Assembly: GCA_014706295.1 (NCBI GenBank)
Contig: JACSVZ010000007.1
Coordinates: 47,754,975 to 47,818,974, forward strand
DNA: 64,000 nt
Reading direction: 5' to 3'
From: Lycocorax pyrrhopterus obiensis
Taxonomy: Eukaryota; Chordata; Aves; Passeriformes; Paradisaeidae
Below are positions 39,201-51,909 of this stretch, one piece after another. The translations under genes and the position numbers were made by a program. The notes beneath the pieces are model-generated. The model was given only the letters and a program-made list of their open reading frames with translations. It did not search any database and was not told the DNA's origin. Position 1 is the stretch's first letter; each line of letters opens with the position of its first letter.

Positions 39201-42200
39201 ATCTGCTGTAATTTTGGTTTATACCTTATGTGAACATCCTATCAGCTTTTAAAAAAATAGCATGACTACCAGGCTATATTGCAAGAACTAATTTGACTAT
39301 AGCACGTACACTGGAAACAAATAAAACAGCTTATGATAAAGTGAAGCAGCCAGTGACTCCAGATCTTATTTAACTTTTTATCTCCATCTGAAAATTATAT
39401 TGAGGGTCTTATTTTATACGCTGTGGCTACCAACACAGTAAACCCACAATGGTTCTCCCTTCAGAAGGCAGATGGCTACAGCTCTGGCAAGTACTGCATC
39501 ACCACTGGCATCAGGGAATAATTACGTATGGCCTTAGTCCTCAGATTATGGCCAGTCCTAAACTCGGAGTATTTGTCATCTGGTGCAAACATTTTACATT
39601 TCGTCCCAGGTGTGACACCATGAGGTGATGCTGAACTGTATGTAGGTCTCTTGATCACCTCCCTCCATCTGGAAGCTTGGCAGAACTGCATCTTCCCTCC
39701 CTGCCCTCCCAGCACTGAAGCCACATCATTGTCTTCTCACCTTTCCCCCAAACCAGAAATGAGGATTTCTCAGATCTATAAAATACATACACCTGTGATG
39801 AAAACTTGTGCAGGAGATCACAGCTTCACACAGTGCTGTTTATGAAATAGGCCCATAGTAATTTCTGTTATTTGGTACGTTCTTGTCTTTTGTGATTCAT
39901 ACCCTCACCCTTTCCCCTATGTAGACAGTTTATAGATATAAACACATCACAATGCGTTCCCTACAGAAATCCTTCCACTTTATCAGTCTAATCTGTAGCT
40001 GTATTTCAACACTGCCTGGGTTCAAAGCAAGGCCAAGTTTACCACTGGATCATTGTGCTCCATACAGAGACTCCTAAGAACTGTTTGTTATTGATGCCAT
40101 TATTTTCCCAGTATAGAGTCAAAGGGTCAGAAGTATAGAAAATGGTATTTCTGTTATTCAAAACCTAGGAGTAATATAAAGGTTTCAAGATCCAAAAGAA
40201 GGAAAAAAACCCAAATCCTGCAAAAATGATACAAGTGCCAAACAGGATAAACAGAAAACCTCAGACCAAGGTTTTTGAAATGAGGAGCCTCAAAGACAGC
40301 TCACTGAGTCAATATTCAATTATTTGAGCAAAAGGTGGATTTTTCACAAGAACTGAGGATACCAGGAATTCAGGGTCCTTTCTCCACTGCCTAAGAGTAG
40401 GTTCCAGTTTAGAACACCTGAGTGTTCCTGGTTTTGAAAGCTTGTGCTCCATGCAAAACTATTATATGTCAAGATATTAATGTTTTTCTGTCCATCAGCC
40501 AATTATGGATAGAATTAAAAAATAAATAATTAGAAATAGCAAGCAGTGACTTTTTAAGAAGCTGTTTTTCATTAATGACAGTTCTTCTATACAACCACAT
40601 TGAACATAGTAGTTGCATGTGGCTTCTGGAAATAGTAATTAGAAAAATTGATCAAATGTTTTAATGAAGAAATCAATCTGAAGTCAGGGGAACAGTTTGT
40701 GCATCAAAGGAAAACCAGAGTTGCAGATGCAGTGCTAGGCTTTGTGAATAAAATTTATAATTAATAGAACTGTCAGAGTTCAATTCAAGCACTGTGGAGA
40801 TCTTTAGGTAGATTGCCACTGTATTGAAAGCCAGCACTTGTAGTCCATGCTTGTACACACTCAGTACTACAGAAACTAGCACTTACTTGTCTGAACTTTT
40901 GAGACTATGGAAAAGGAATCAGAAGTGAATGATATTCTTCTGAAGTACCTTTGTGCATTTATGCATGTGCATTTCTCTCAAATATTCTGAAAAATGCTGT
41001 ATTAAATATTCAAAGTCAGAACTGCGGTATTAGATAAAAGATGACCAATCTTTTCATTACTAAAAAAACCCAGAAATTCATAGATTAAAGCACATTATTC
41101 ACATTTCTACTCCTTTTGCCCTTAGCCAAAGAGACTTCTGCATATAAAAATATGTACATAGATATGTTATAACTATGACTAATGTCACTGTTTCAAAAGT
41201 GTTATGACACCACAGCAGCACTTGCTACACTGGCACTGCAGTAACCTCTAAGAAAAAGAGGTTATTTTTAATACAACATTAATAAATATTTTTTTTATAG
41301 CATCCCCAGGAAACAGACCGCTTCCTCCCCCGCAAAGCAGATGTGAACTGCCATCTGCTGCTCGGGCTCGGCACACTGCACTGGAAGGGCCATCCTCACG
41401 GCAGTGTGCAAAAACCTCCCAGCAGGAGAGGGAATGCATCCCCCCCATCTCTCCCCGGATTCTGAAAGGCGAGGCAGAAGCTGTAGGTAGCTGCTAACCT
41501 GCCAGTCTGCCAGGACAGCTGCCAGCAGATTCTTCTTTAAGGGACAGCTATTTTCAGTGTGAAGGGAGGGCCCACACCCTCCCATCTGTGCACCATCAGG
41601 CACAGGTCAGAAGAGCCAGAGCCTAACCATTGGCTAAGAAAGGGCTTTAGCACTTTCAGAAAAATAAAACAAACACTTCCCTCTTATTCAGAATTACCTT
41701 GCACAAAATTGGAAGAAGTTGAACATACTGAAAACTACAGAAAAAAGCTTCTGACAACTAAAGAGAGAAACCCAAACAGCAGTATTTTTGGGAAAAAAAT
41801 TATTAAAGATCTAAGAATAACGTCAATGTACCTCAACAAATCAGCTTTGTTAGTACTGATCTGGAAGCAAACAGATTAATATAACTGAAGCATCACCTAA
41901 GTTTTATAATTAAATTCCATATAAGCCTATCACATTTTCTCTCAACTGTTTTTTTTTTGGGGATCATTGTCAATTTTTTACCTAAAACTTGCAAAAGTAA
42001 GGTATTTTCTATTTAACCAACATCAGATCAGAAGAGTCCTCTTAGGTCACTAATTTCTATCCCCTGTTGTTACAGACAACCTTACAACAAGATTTCTTGT
42101 TCCACAGTTTAGCCTGTAAGTGCTAGGAATCCTCTTCACATCATCTTCCCAAATTTTTCCCTAGCTAGTTTGTTTTCATTTGCTGCAGTGCCAATGCCAC

Positions 42201-42899
42201 TTAGCCTTATTTGGATTATGCATATTCCTCTCATGTTTACAAGGATCCTATATTAGTATTAAAGTTTCCTACTCCCCCCAGGAAACTCTGCAGAGATTTC
42301 CAGTGCCACACTGCAGTCACCGCGACACTCACCGGGTGCAAAGGCAACAGTGACGGAAAGCCACAGGCCGGGTTTGCCTTCCAGCCACGTTACTTGGGAT
42401 TACAAGAGAATCACAGCCCCAGCCTGTGAGGAACCCCAAGTGAAACCTCTGCCTAGTGCATACTGAGGGTTCACCTGCCCTGTTGGCCAGCCTCAGCTGG
42501 TTTCACTGGGCATGGCAGTCTCTGTTTTGGGGACATAAAGCAACCAGTGGAGCACAAACACCACCATTCCACAAGGGAAGGAGAATCTGTAGGCTTACAA
42601 AATTAAAGGTGAGACTACACTGTTGACAAGATGATGACGCTGATAACTGGGACAAGATGATGTCTCATGTTGTGCCTGGCCAACTCATGCACAATGGAGA
42701 TGCAGCTCTGATCAAGTACTACTCCAGCTCTTTCTCCTCCCCAGTCACTTCCATACTCAGTCTTGCTCTTGCATTTTGTATTTCTGAAAGTTGTTTTATT
42801 TCTTTCACTGAAAGGTCTCCAAGTCTCACTTTTGCCTTTGTCCTGCAACTCTTCTCACTGAGTAGAGGTACTGCATGAACTATTCTAAAATTTTCTGTT

Positions 42900-43150
42900 A
42901 ACTAATTCAGTAATATTTAGTGAAGCCTCAGTTATTTCATCAACTAGTTCTTCCAGAATTCTAGTCAACTCCTCCATACTCTTCCACCAGCAAGTACTTA
43001 CCATCATTTCTATACTTTCATTTCCACTACTAATTTTACCTTTGCCATCCATGATGAATATCACATTCCTGTTGAAGATTGAGGCAAAATATGACTTGCA
43101 GTTATGGACTTTTTGTAAGTGGATATCCATCACTGCACTGATTGACACTG
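42900..43150 (-). mobile_element. Possible ancient LINE (CR1/L2-like) ORF2 fragment
   Basis: The minus-strand frame 43148-42885 contains YFASIFNRN, resembling FFASVFNTDD just upstream of the CR1 reverse transcriptase. The plus strand reads gttgaagattgaggcaaaat, close to gttgaagacagaggcaaaga in the intact CR1 at 61388. The flanking caactagttcttccagaatt also recalls the leucine/lysine-rich segment before the GPDG block. The evidence is only a few short matches in correct order. Confidence 0.35.
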
Positions 43151-46100
43151 CATGTTAAATCATATTCTGTAGTTGGTTTATGGCTCTTGAAATACATTTT
43201 CCAAGCTGTATAATAAATTAGTGCACAAGGTTGGACTCTGCAGAGAAAGTGTAATTCCAAATGCTGTTTCTCCCTCAGTGCTCTCCTTTTTTTACTATTG
43301 TCAGCTGACAGGCAGCTGGAATAAATTTGAGCCCTGCTTCCCAGAGTATAAGAGCCTTGTCCATTTGAGTCACTTTTCTAGTTCACTGGAGCACAGTTGT
43401 CAGGAAGAACAAGAATGACAGAAAAGGCACTCCCCCACAAAGCTAGGATTTGATCAGACTAAGCAAACTGGGAAGTTAATGCTCTCTGAGTAAAGAGCTG
43501 AAATGCAGAGTGGCAGCTTCCACTTTTCAAGGAAGGGATTTTCAAGGAGTAAGAATTACAGCAACAGGATGGGTTTGGTGGGGAAGGTGGGAATTCCGGA
43601 ACCTAAGTGAGCTGCTGGGTCTGAGGTGAGATACAAACATTTCCTACCAGCTATTGTGTTAAAACATCCATTGATTTATCTTCACAAAAATATTCAGATA
43701 TAAATGTTACATTAAATTGGATGTAATCCACATGGCAGAAAGGCCACACCTACTCATAACAGGGTTTGATTCTGCAGCAAATGAGGTGAGTTTGGATGGC
43801 CAAGCTAAAGCTACCTCATTTATTTTCCAGTGATCACCAGCTGCTCGTACTATCATATCACAATTTTAAAGGAAATTAGGTTTGACATGTCAATTACTTT
43901 AATAGATCTGACAGCATTTCATACAGTTTTATACTTTATATCAAAACCAGTTATTTCTGGCAACTGTAACCGACCAACTTGTGGCTAGGCATGCAATTAA
44001 TATGACAAAGTATCATCACAGACTGCATTTGTGTCATAGCATTTCATAGCCCTCTGGTAAATCTTTGGGTCCGTGACCCTCACAATACCATCTGTTCCAA
44101 TGCTGTTGTGGCTATCACTTTTTCAAATGGTCATAAATTAAAAACCAGACAGAATCCCAAAGAAGATATTGTCACCTGTCAGGACAAACTGTAACAAGGA
44201 CCATGGAAAAATGGAAATTGAAATGGCTGTGCAGCTGATAGAAGTTCACTTGCTCATCTTTTGAACATTTGTCATTTGTAAACACATGACAATATCTGCC
44301 TTAATTTATTACTTTCACCCATTTTGAAAATAAGGGTGGTTGGCTTTAAATGAGAGAATGTACTTTTGAAACCATGTCTTTATTTTAAAATATTTATTTT
44401 AAGGTAGCAAAACCCACTTACCATCAGGGACATTTTAATTGAGAAGCCAAGGCAAAATCCTTTCATTTAGTAGGTCAGATCACTTCTGATAGATGGCAGG
44501 TATTCTTACAAAGTGCTACCTAACACGATCTTTGTCCATGTAGATTTAGAGATCTGAAACCATTTTCACACTGTATATTGTACAGAAGAAATGTTGAATC
44601 CACATGACTTTTTCGTTATATCTATAGCCATTTGTGGATAAGGTCTCCATATCACTCACAATTCACTATTTTGCCTAAACATATTATGCTATCCAGTAAA
44701 ACAGCTAACTAAGCTAATGTAGCACAATACATTATGTTATGTTCTGGAATAATTTTAAAAAGTCAACTTTTAACAGCACTGACTGCAGTGAAGCCTGGTT
44801 TGGTTTTCTAATGACTGTGTCTTACATCGCTGCAGCAGAGAATTTACAAACACTCACTCTTGTGCATTTGCTGATACCTAATAAAAACTGAAATAATGAA
44901 AAAGCCTTGGTAGTCTTTCCTCCTGCCTCTATTTTTGTAATATTCGCACAAGCCTCTTTTTTTTTTTTCATCATTCCCTCTTCTGACCAAGTGAAACAAA
45001 GGTATTAAATAATGATTTCATATGCCTGATTTCCTAAGGATATTGGTCTTAAATAGTAAGTTCAATGTGTAAGATATAACCAGAGTATTAGTAGTGGCTG
45101 AGAAAGATTGAACACACTGAGTTGCAACGAATCATTTCACCAGCATCACTGATTAAAGACTAACTAATTAGAACCCAGAAAAAAAAATGGGGTTAACTTC
45201 ATGTTAATTTCAGATACATCCATAAAAGAAGCATTTGTAAATTCACTTACAGTGTTTAGTTCCTGGAATAACAGGAAAGCATTTAAAAACTTTGGGATTT
45301 TTCATCAAAGTATTTAGAAAGAAAAATTGAAAGAATCAAATGTCTGCATCCTAACGGGCCTCCTAAATCACGCTGCTCAAGTGAGTTTGGGTAATGTCTT
45401 TCCTTGCAGGGCTTAGCTTTTAACAGTGTGAACAATGTTCATGGTTTCATATTTCTGCCAAGTAAGTGCTTTGCTAATGAATTGCTTTGCTTTGTTCATC
45501 TGAGCAGTACTAAAAGACTGAAGATTTCTTCCAGGTCAAATGCTTTCTGTAAGATACGTGGCTCTTGAACATGAGCACTCCATTTTAACTCAGTGTTTTG
45601 CTAATATTTCTTTTTCCTTCAGTTCTATACCAGCTCTTAAGAAAGAAAAGCTGTTCCTAAAATCAACTTCAAATCTAATTAAGGGCTATTTCTTGAAAGC
45701 CAGCTTCCTTGGAGCATCACACCTGCATCTACCACAACACAGGATTTCTCAGATTAGTGTGCAAAAGCCATACATGTATAAACTACACATCAGAGATTAG
45801 CAGAAAGAAGCTGTAATGCAGTGTGATGCAGAAAGTTTTCTCAATTTCCCAAGACTCTGATAAGTGCATCTTAGCACAAAACTGCATTCAGCCTCAACAT
45901 CTGAATACTAATATATACTTACAACCATTGTGACACACTTCAAGGTATTAAACAGCCCTCTTTTGCTTACCTCCCACTAATCACAGAACAGGAGCACAAA
46001 GTTGTGGTTTGCCATTTCTTACCAAACTGATCTTCCCCAGAGGGTATTATCCCTCTTCAGGGAAAAGCTGGCCTGAGAAGTCTTACTGAAAACGGTATTT

Positions 46101-49100
46101 ATTGCATATAATGGTAATTACATAAGCACACAAACAACATAACAACTAAAGATTTATGACATTAGTTCTCCAAACCTGACTCTGGTTACACACAAATAAA
46201 CATTCCAGAGTTACATTTGTGCTCACCAATTCAAGTTAGGGACTATAATAGTCTTCAATTTCCCCAAGGACATAAAACAAGACTTAATACTTTTTTGTTC
46301 AAACCCAGGTAGGATTCTCATTTGTAGGAAGATGCACCAAAGCATAGGCCTGAACAGAACATCTAAGAAAAACTAACCTCTCATTGTATAATAAAAGCAG
46401 CAATCCCTTCTCCTTCAGATTTCTATACCCACATACTTCTTATTTAGTTCTGGTTCGAAGTTAACTTCCGTTGAATTTTATCTTACTACCAAATAAAAAT
46501 GTAAGATAAGAAACAAAGATTTATGGAAGTAATTTACCTTTATCACCTATAAAAGTATGTTACTATAAAACAGTGCAATGTTTCACTGAGCTCTCAAAAC
46601 CAGATCAAAAAGTAATCACAGAAACAATGCACTGATGCCTCAGGTACTTCTGAACCAGTCTGCTGTCCAAAGAGGCATCTCCTTCACAAGCATCTCAGCT
46701 GCAGTGACTTGGGAAATAATATATTCATTGAGCAAATCCAAGGCAACATTGACAAATCTTCCATAAAGGAGGGGAACTGGGAGAAAGAGAGATGTAGGTA
46801 AGTGAAGTGATATATTATTTAAGAGTATTGAAAGTGAGTGATACAAGGACCTCATTTTACATGGCTGAGCTTAATGGCTATTAAGGAGCTGCCACAGATC
46901 CCTTCACTTAAACTGCATGCAAAGGCAATAACTATCCAAGACATAATTTTCACTGATAAATGATAGAACTGATTTAATAATCTACATTTTAATAGGAGGT
47001 CCATCAGTGACAGTACTAAATTTAAATATCGTAAGGGAAAGTCCTCCTAAAGTCTGCCAATAATTTGCAAGTCAAAACCCACAAAAGACGCTCCACAGGC
47101 TCCTTTCAGCAGGCAGTGGGAATACTGATACTGCTGCCCTAACGAGGTTGACATTGGAGATGCCTATGGGGAAAATTATTTTCTTCACAGTGCAGAGGCA
47201 CTGGAAAGAATAATCACAGGAATTAAATGTGAGTCCCATGAATGTGATGCTCAGAATGAGAAATCAGGAGGCTCGTACTGTATTTAAAGCTAGGTATGTC
47301 ACAGCACCTATGCTTCAGTTTCCCCATTTCTTAACTGGGGAACATGCTTCAGGGCCAAACATACTTGAAACTTAACATGTTCAGCACTCAAAATTATTAT
47401 GAAAAAAATACTGTAACCTTTTTAAAACATCCAAATTTTTGATTCAGAGAAAGAGTAAAAGGTATTTAAGTTATTGTCTTACTCTTTGATGTACCAGCTC
47501 TTAGTTGCCATAACACTTGCAGATGCTCAACTTAGCCAGTTACTTTTTATTCTTCCAATGCTTAAATATTCATGCCTAAAAATATAGTAACTATAACTAA
47601 TGGTATTTTTTTTCAAATGCCAAGAGTTGTTTGCAAAGCTAGTGTTTTAACAAAACATACAGACTAAAGGAATGATTAACTGTTGAAACTAGAAAGCTCT
47701 TACCTCTCGGCTCTCTATAAAGTCCACACATATTAGTATCAAATTTTAAAAGGTGCATATCAACACTGTACTGCTGACTGAAAAAGTCAGCCCAAAACAG
47801 CTTTCTGTTTTCAAGTTTATCATTGCTTAGTCTCATTGATGATGAATTTTTCCACCCATATCAGCTTAACCAGGTTGTTTACCACTACAGAAGTAGCATT
47901 AAAAGCATTAACAACTCTAAGTCTGCAGTCAGTTTTATTCAGAGAAAACACTGGCCTTTTCCAGTGAGATGAAGCACACAAAGTGGTCAGATAGCATGTC
48001 TCCTCTCCCTTACTGAAAAATCAAGAGATGGCAGCTTTCTGAGTAGTATCACCGCATAATTTTCTTCATGCCATTTGTTGCTACTTGTTGAAAAGAATAT
48101 ACTCTAATAGGAATAATTATGGAATAATAATCATCACACCTTCAAAATGAACACAGTTTTCAGAGATGTACAAAACACACTTCAGATTCCCCCACAAATT
48201 AAAGCTCACTGAAATAATTGCTTTCTCTTAATTTGTTCATCTAGATAAAAAAAAAACCAAACTTGACATAAAAAAATAGCCCATCACTACCCTTAAAAGC
48301 CAATTCTCTAACTCCATCTAACACAAGTTTGCTACCAGAAAACACACTCTATGTTTAAAGAAATCTAATCTTGGAGAAAATATATTATGCTATTCACACA
48401 TAGTAAGTTGGCTGAATTCTTCCAAAGTGCAAGGTGCAACTCATCTTTAAACTGTAGACTCATGAGCAGGGGAATTACTGCTCAGTATAAAACCGGCTAG
48501 CAGAGAAGCTAAGCTTCAGCAAAGGAAAAGAGGTCTTCAAATAAAATTTAAATGAGATGAGCTGAAGAGGGAGAGAGAGACATAAAAAGACTGCTCCAGA
48601 CTGGGGATTTGCAGAAAAACTTGGAACCAGAGTAGACAACTTATCTGGGGAATACAGCTGCTTGACATAACCCTGCAAAAGTGAGCATGAAAATTATTTC
48701 CTGGGGGACAGTTGCTTCCAGATCTCTAGTTTTGCATTAAGGTAGGCTACTTTCTGCTTGATAAGGATAAGATAAAGCACAATTTTCAAGAACAAGTTGT
48801 TTATAGATCCTAGTCAGAAAAAAAAATAATTATAATTGAGTAGGTAACTTCTGGTCCTCTCAAGAGCAGTCTGTTTTTTCAGGAAATAGCTTCTGCCAAA
48901 GCAAGTAAAGCTCCCCTGTGACAAATATAAAGCAAAAAGCAAAAGATGATTTCACCAGTGCATTAGAAATGCACCTGAAAACTGCATAAGATTTATAGCA
49001 AAATACATGCACTGATAACTCATGCACCGTTTTATAATAATACGTTATTCTAACACAGACTGAGAAAGAGCCAGGGCTCAGACACCTGCTGATGGTGCTG

Positions 49101-50586
49101 CAAGTTTCTCACACACATTTACTCACCACCTCAACTAAGCCACATGGAATGGTTTATCTCATTCAGATTGCTGTTGATGGTAGCACTTAGTTATATTTCA
49201 CCAGTTTGCAAAGTTATGCAGCACAAAAAAAGAAAAGAAAAACAAAGAGACAACATGTTCAGATGACTGCAGGCTTCAAATGTCCTGTAGTTAAAGAGTT
49301 CTCACCTACAGAATCCTACAACAGAACCCGTCACAGGAGAAGGAAAATAAAATCTCTTCTGTTCATTTAAAGTTGAGGATGGCTGCTCTCTCAAAGCCTT
49401 TTTCAGATTCTTTATATATACCCCCCCAATCCTTAAAAATATTTTTTTACTAATTATATGAAATTCAATTATAAGTGATTAGATGCCAGATGTTACCTAC
49501 AAGCAAAAGCATACCAGGTGCTACACAGATTTTACTGCTGTGTAAGTTCTCAGCTCCAGCTATAAAAAAATACTTTAATAAATTCAATGAGCACAAAAAT
49601 GCCCAGAGAAGCAAAATAATCATAATTAGCTCAGTGCATACTTCAGCAGAATGACCTAATTTAAAAAGTGTTTTGCAAAGCAATTCTCATATTGAAAGGC
49701 AATTACATAGAGCAAAATAAAAATAGAACTTTTGAGATCCCTGCAAAAAAGCACCAGCAAGTATCCATGAAAAGGGATGTAAGAGACTACAGAAGATAGC
49801 AGGGAAGAGCACACATTTTGTCCATGCCTTCTCTCTTTTCCTTTTTGTTCTTTTTTTTTGAAAATAAGGAGAACTTAAATATCAAGAACTACTATTAGCA
49901 CTTTACTGACACAAGGCCTCCTGGCCATTTCCTGAATTACTAAGACTGCAAAGACTACTGACATTTTCCTTTGTTAAATTAGTCATCCTTGTTAATATTT
50001 TTTTGATTAGTATAAATCTGTATGTTTTTTCCTCTACATCCTATTTTAGGTGGCCAGTTACCCAGAAAAAGGCACAGAGGAGAAGGGATGTCAAAAAACA
50101 AAATCCATCTGTCAATGACTTTAATGTAGTCGGCCCTTTAGAGGGTAAAAGGCATAAGAAGACGGAAAGACTCTGGAAAGACTTTTAATAGGAATTACCC
50201 TTTCTAAAACCTACAAAAAAAAAATTCTAAAAAAGGAAATTTTTCATTATGCTGTGATCAGATGCTTTTACAATCTTGCTGGCTGCTCATCATCTCTACT
50301 TAGTACTATGAAAGAGATATTTCCATGTAAACAACAGTAAAGAGTCATAAATATTTTATATTCTTTAAATAATATTAGACACATCTCTGTCCATAGAAGC
50401 CTCAGTGTAGATCATTAAGGTATACTTGAACCTTCAAGAAAATCATCAAGAGAGACAGAAGCCCAAAAACTTAATTTCTGGAGATCTCAGCTGAGGCTTT
50501 CCAGTTGCACTGTTTTGCTACTGACACTTCTATATGCAAAGACAGTAAGATGTATCCAAAATATTAAGGCAGATTTGTAGAAGAGA

Positions 50587-50629
50587 ATATATGTATACAT
50601 ACATATATGTGTATATTTTATATGCACAT
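50587..50629 (+). repeat. TA/TG/CA alternating purine-pyrimidine tract
   Basis: A run of TA, TG and CA steps (tatatgtatacatacatata...) in the TTC7B intron. It is imperfect and partly self-complementary. Confidence 0.8.
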
Positions 50630-50891
50630 AATTTAGATGAGTGACTACTGTTGAGAAAGGTATTAATCTCCTGCACCTTCCTTCCATGATTGTTACAGGT
50701 AATGTACCATGGAAACAAGAGAAGAAAGAACAAAATCCGTGCTTTATAGATTTTTATCACTGGTAAAAATAAAGTAAGTCTTGCATAACAGGAAAATGTA
50801 ACAAGACTTTGTTCACAGACAAGTGTTCCCATCATGTTTTCTAACACAAATCATTAGCTCTATCTACAAAGCTTGTCTTGCTTGCCTTCCT

Positions 50892-51040
50892 AGAATCACA
50901 GCATGACAGAAGTAGGAAGGGAGCTTGAGATTCTCTACAGCCAACCTTGAAGTAGAGTTACCTACAGTGGGTTGTCAAGGGCTGTCAGATTTTGAGTATC
51001 TCCAAGGATGCGAGACCCCCACAAACTCTTTGGCAAGCAG
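50892..51040 (-). mobile_element. Old CR1 LINE tail fragment (minus strand)
   Basis: Read on the plus strand it starts agaatcacagcatgacagaa and continues aggaagggagcttgagattc, gccaaccttgaagtagagtt, then gtatctccaaggatgcgaga and acaaactctttggcaagc. This is the reverse complement of a CR1 3' end (tail, GGTTGGA... block, then the AGGTTG/CCAGAGAGG/TTGTGG block). It is diverged. The element may continue to about 51110, but the match fades. Confidence 0.7.
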
Positions 51041-51816
51041 ATGTATCTTACATGTGCATCTGAAATACTGTTACCATTATGCGAATGCTATCTCATCATG
51101 CTCCTGTTCCTGTCAATTACTTGAAACAGTGTAGGGCAGGGAATCCCTCCTCAGATGCTTTGTTACGATGTCTAGAAAACCAAAGCCTTGTTCCAGACCG
51201 GACCATTGGGATCCTTGGATTTTTTCCCTTGAAATTGAAACTATATTTGGTTGCTACTTTCCAAATGATAATATTTGATCCATAGTTGCTGTATATGAAG
51301 TGAATTAGTAATAGCTCAGTTTTGATAACAGAACCTAATTCGAAGACTTTATCCTATAAAATGTAAATCAAAGCTTGAGATGAACACTACTTGTATTTCA
51401 AAAGCTGAAAACAAAGATTCTTAAAGACTTCCAAACAAAGAGAAGGAACTTTGGAGTACTACTGCACGTTGCAGACTGACTTGCTTCAACAGCAAATTGT
51501 CATGAATTATCTGATGGGTGGAATTTTATCAGTTCCACACAATACAATAAAAACAGTGGAATGATTCGTGACCTGCCAAATAAAGAGCAGTAACTCTAGC
51601 CAAAGCGTCCCTTCCTTCTGCCAGCATCTGCCACTAATTAATTTTCCATTTTTTAAAATGGGAACAAATTGAAGTGATAAAATGGTTTCTGGCAAGCTGT
51701 GCCTGAATACATAAACTGTGGAAAAATCTATCACACAGATAACATGAAAACAGAAATTTAAAGCTGAGATTACAGGCAAAAATCCTTATGTTAAAAAGCT
51801 CCAACAATCAAACAAA

Positions 51817-51909
51817 ACAAAAAACCCCAAACAAACACCCCCCAAAGTTTAAAAAAAAAACACTCCAGCTTTCTGAGCCTTTAAGTGTTTGTTTTGGGGG
51901 TTTTTTTGT
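51817..51909. repeat. Imperfect inverted repeat (foldback)
   Basis: The left arm, 51817-51838 (acaaaaaaccccaaacaaac...), is nearly the reverse complement of the right arm, 51885-51909 (gtgtttgttttgggggtttt...). They differ by a few single-base length differences, with 46 bases between. Both arms are low-complexity A/C or G/T sequence, so this may be coincidental or the decayed ends of a small element. Confidence 0.6.

Noticed and set aside
47290..47345. MIR-like string (cttcagtttccccatttctt)
   Set aside because: It resembles the MIR core in a few words, but the match is too short to separate from chance in a bird genome.
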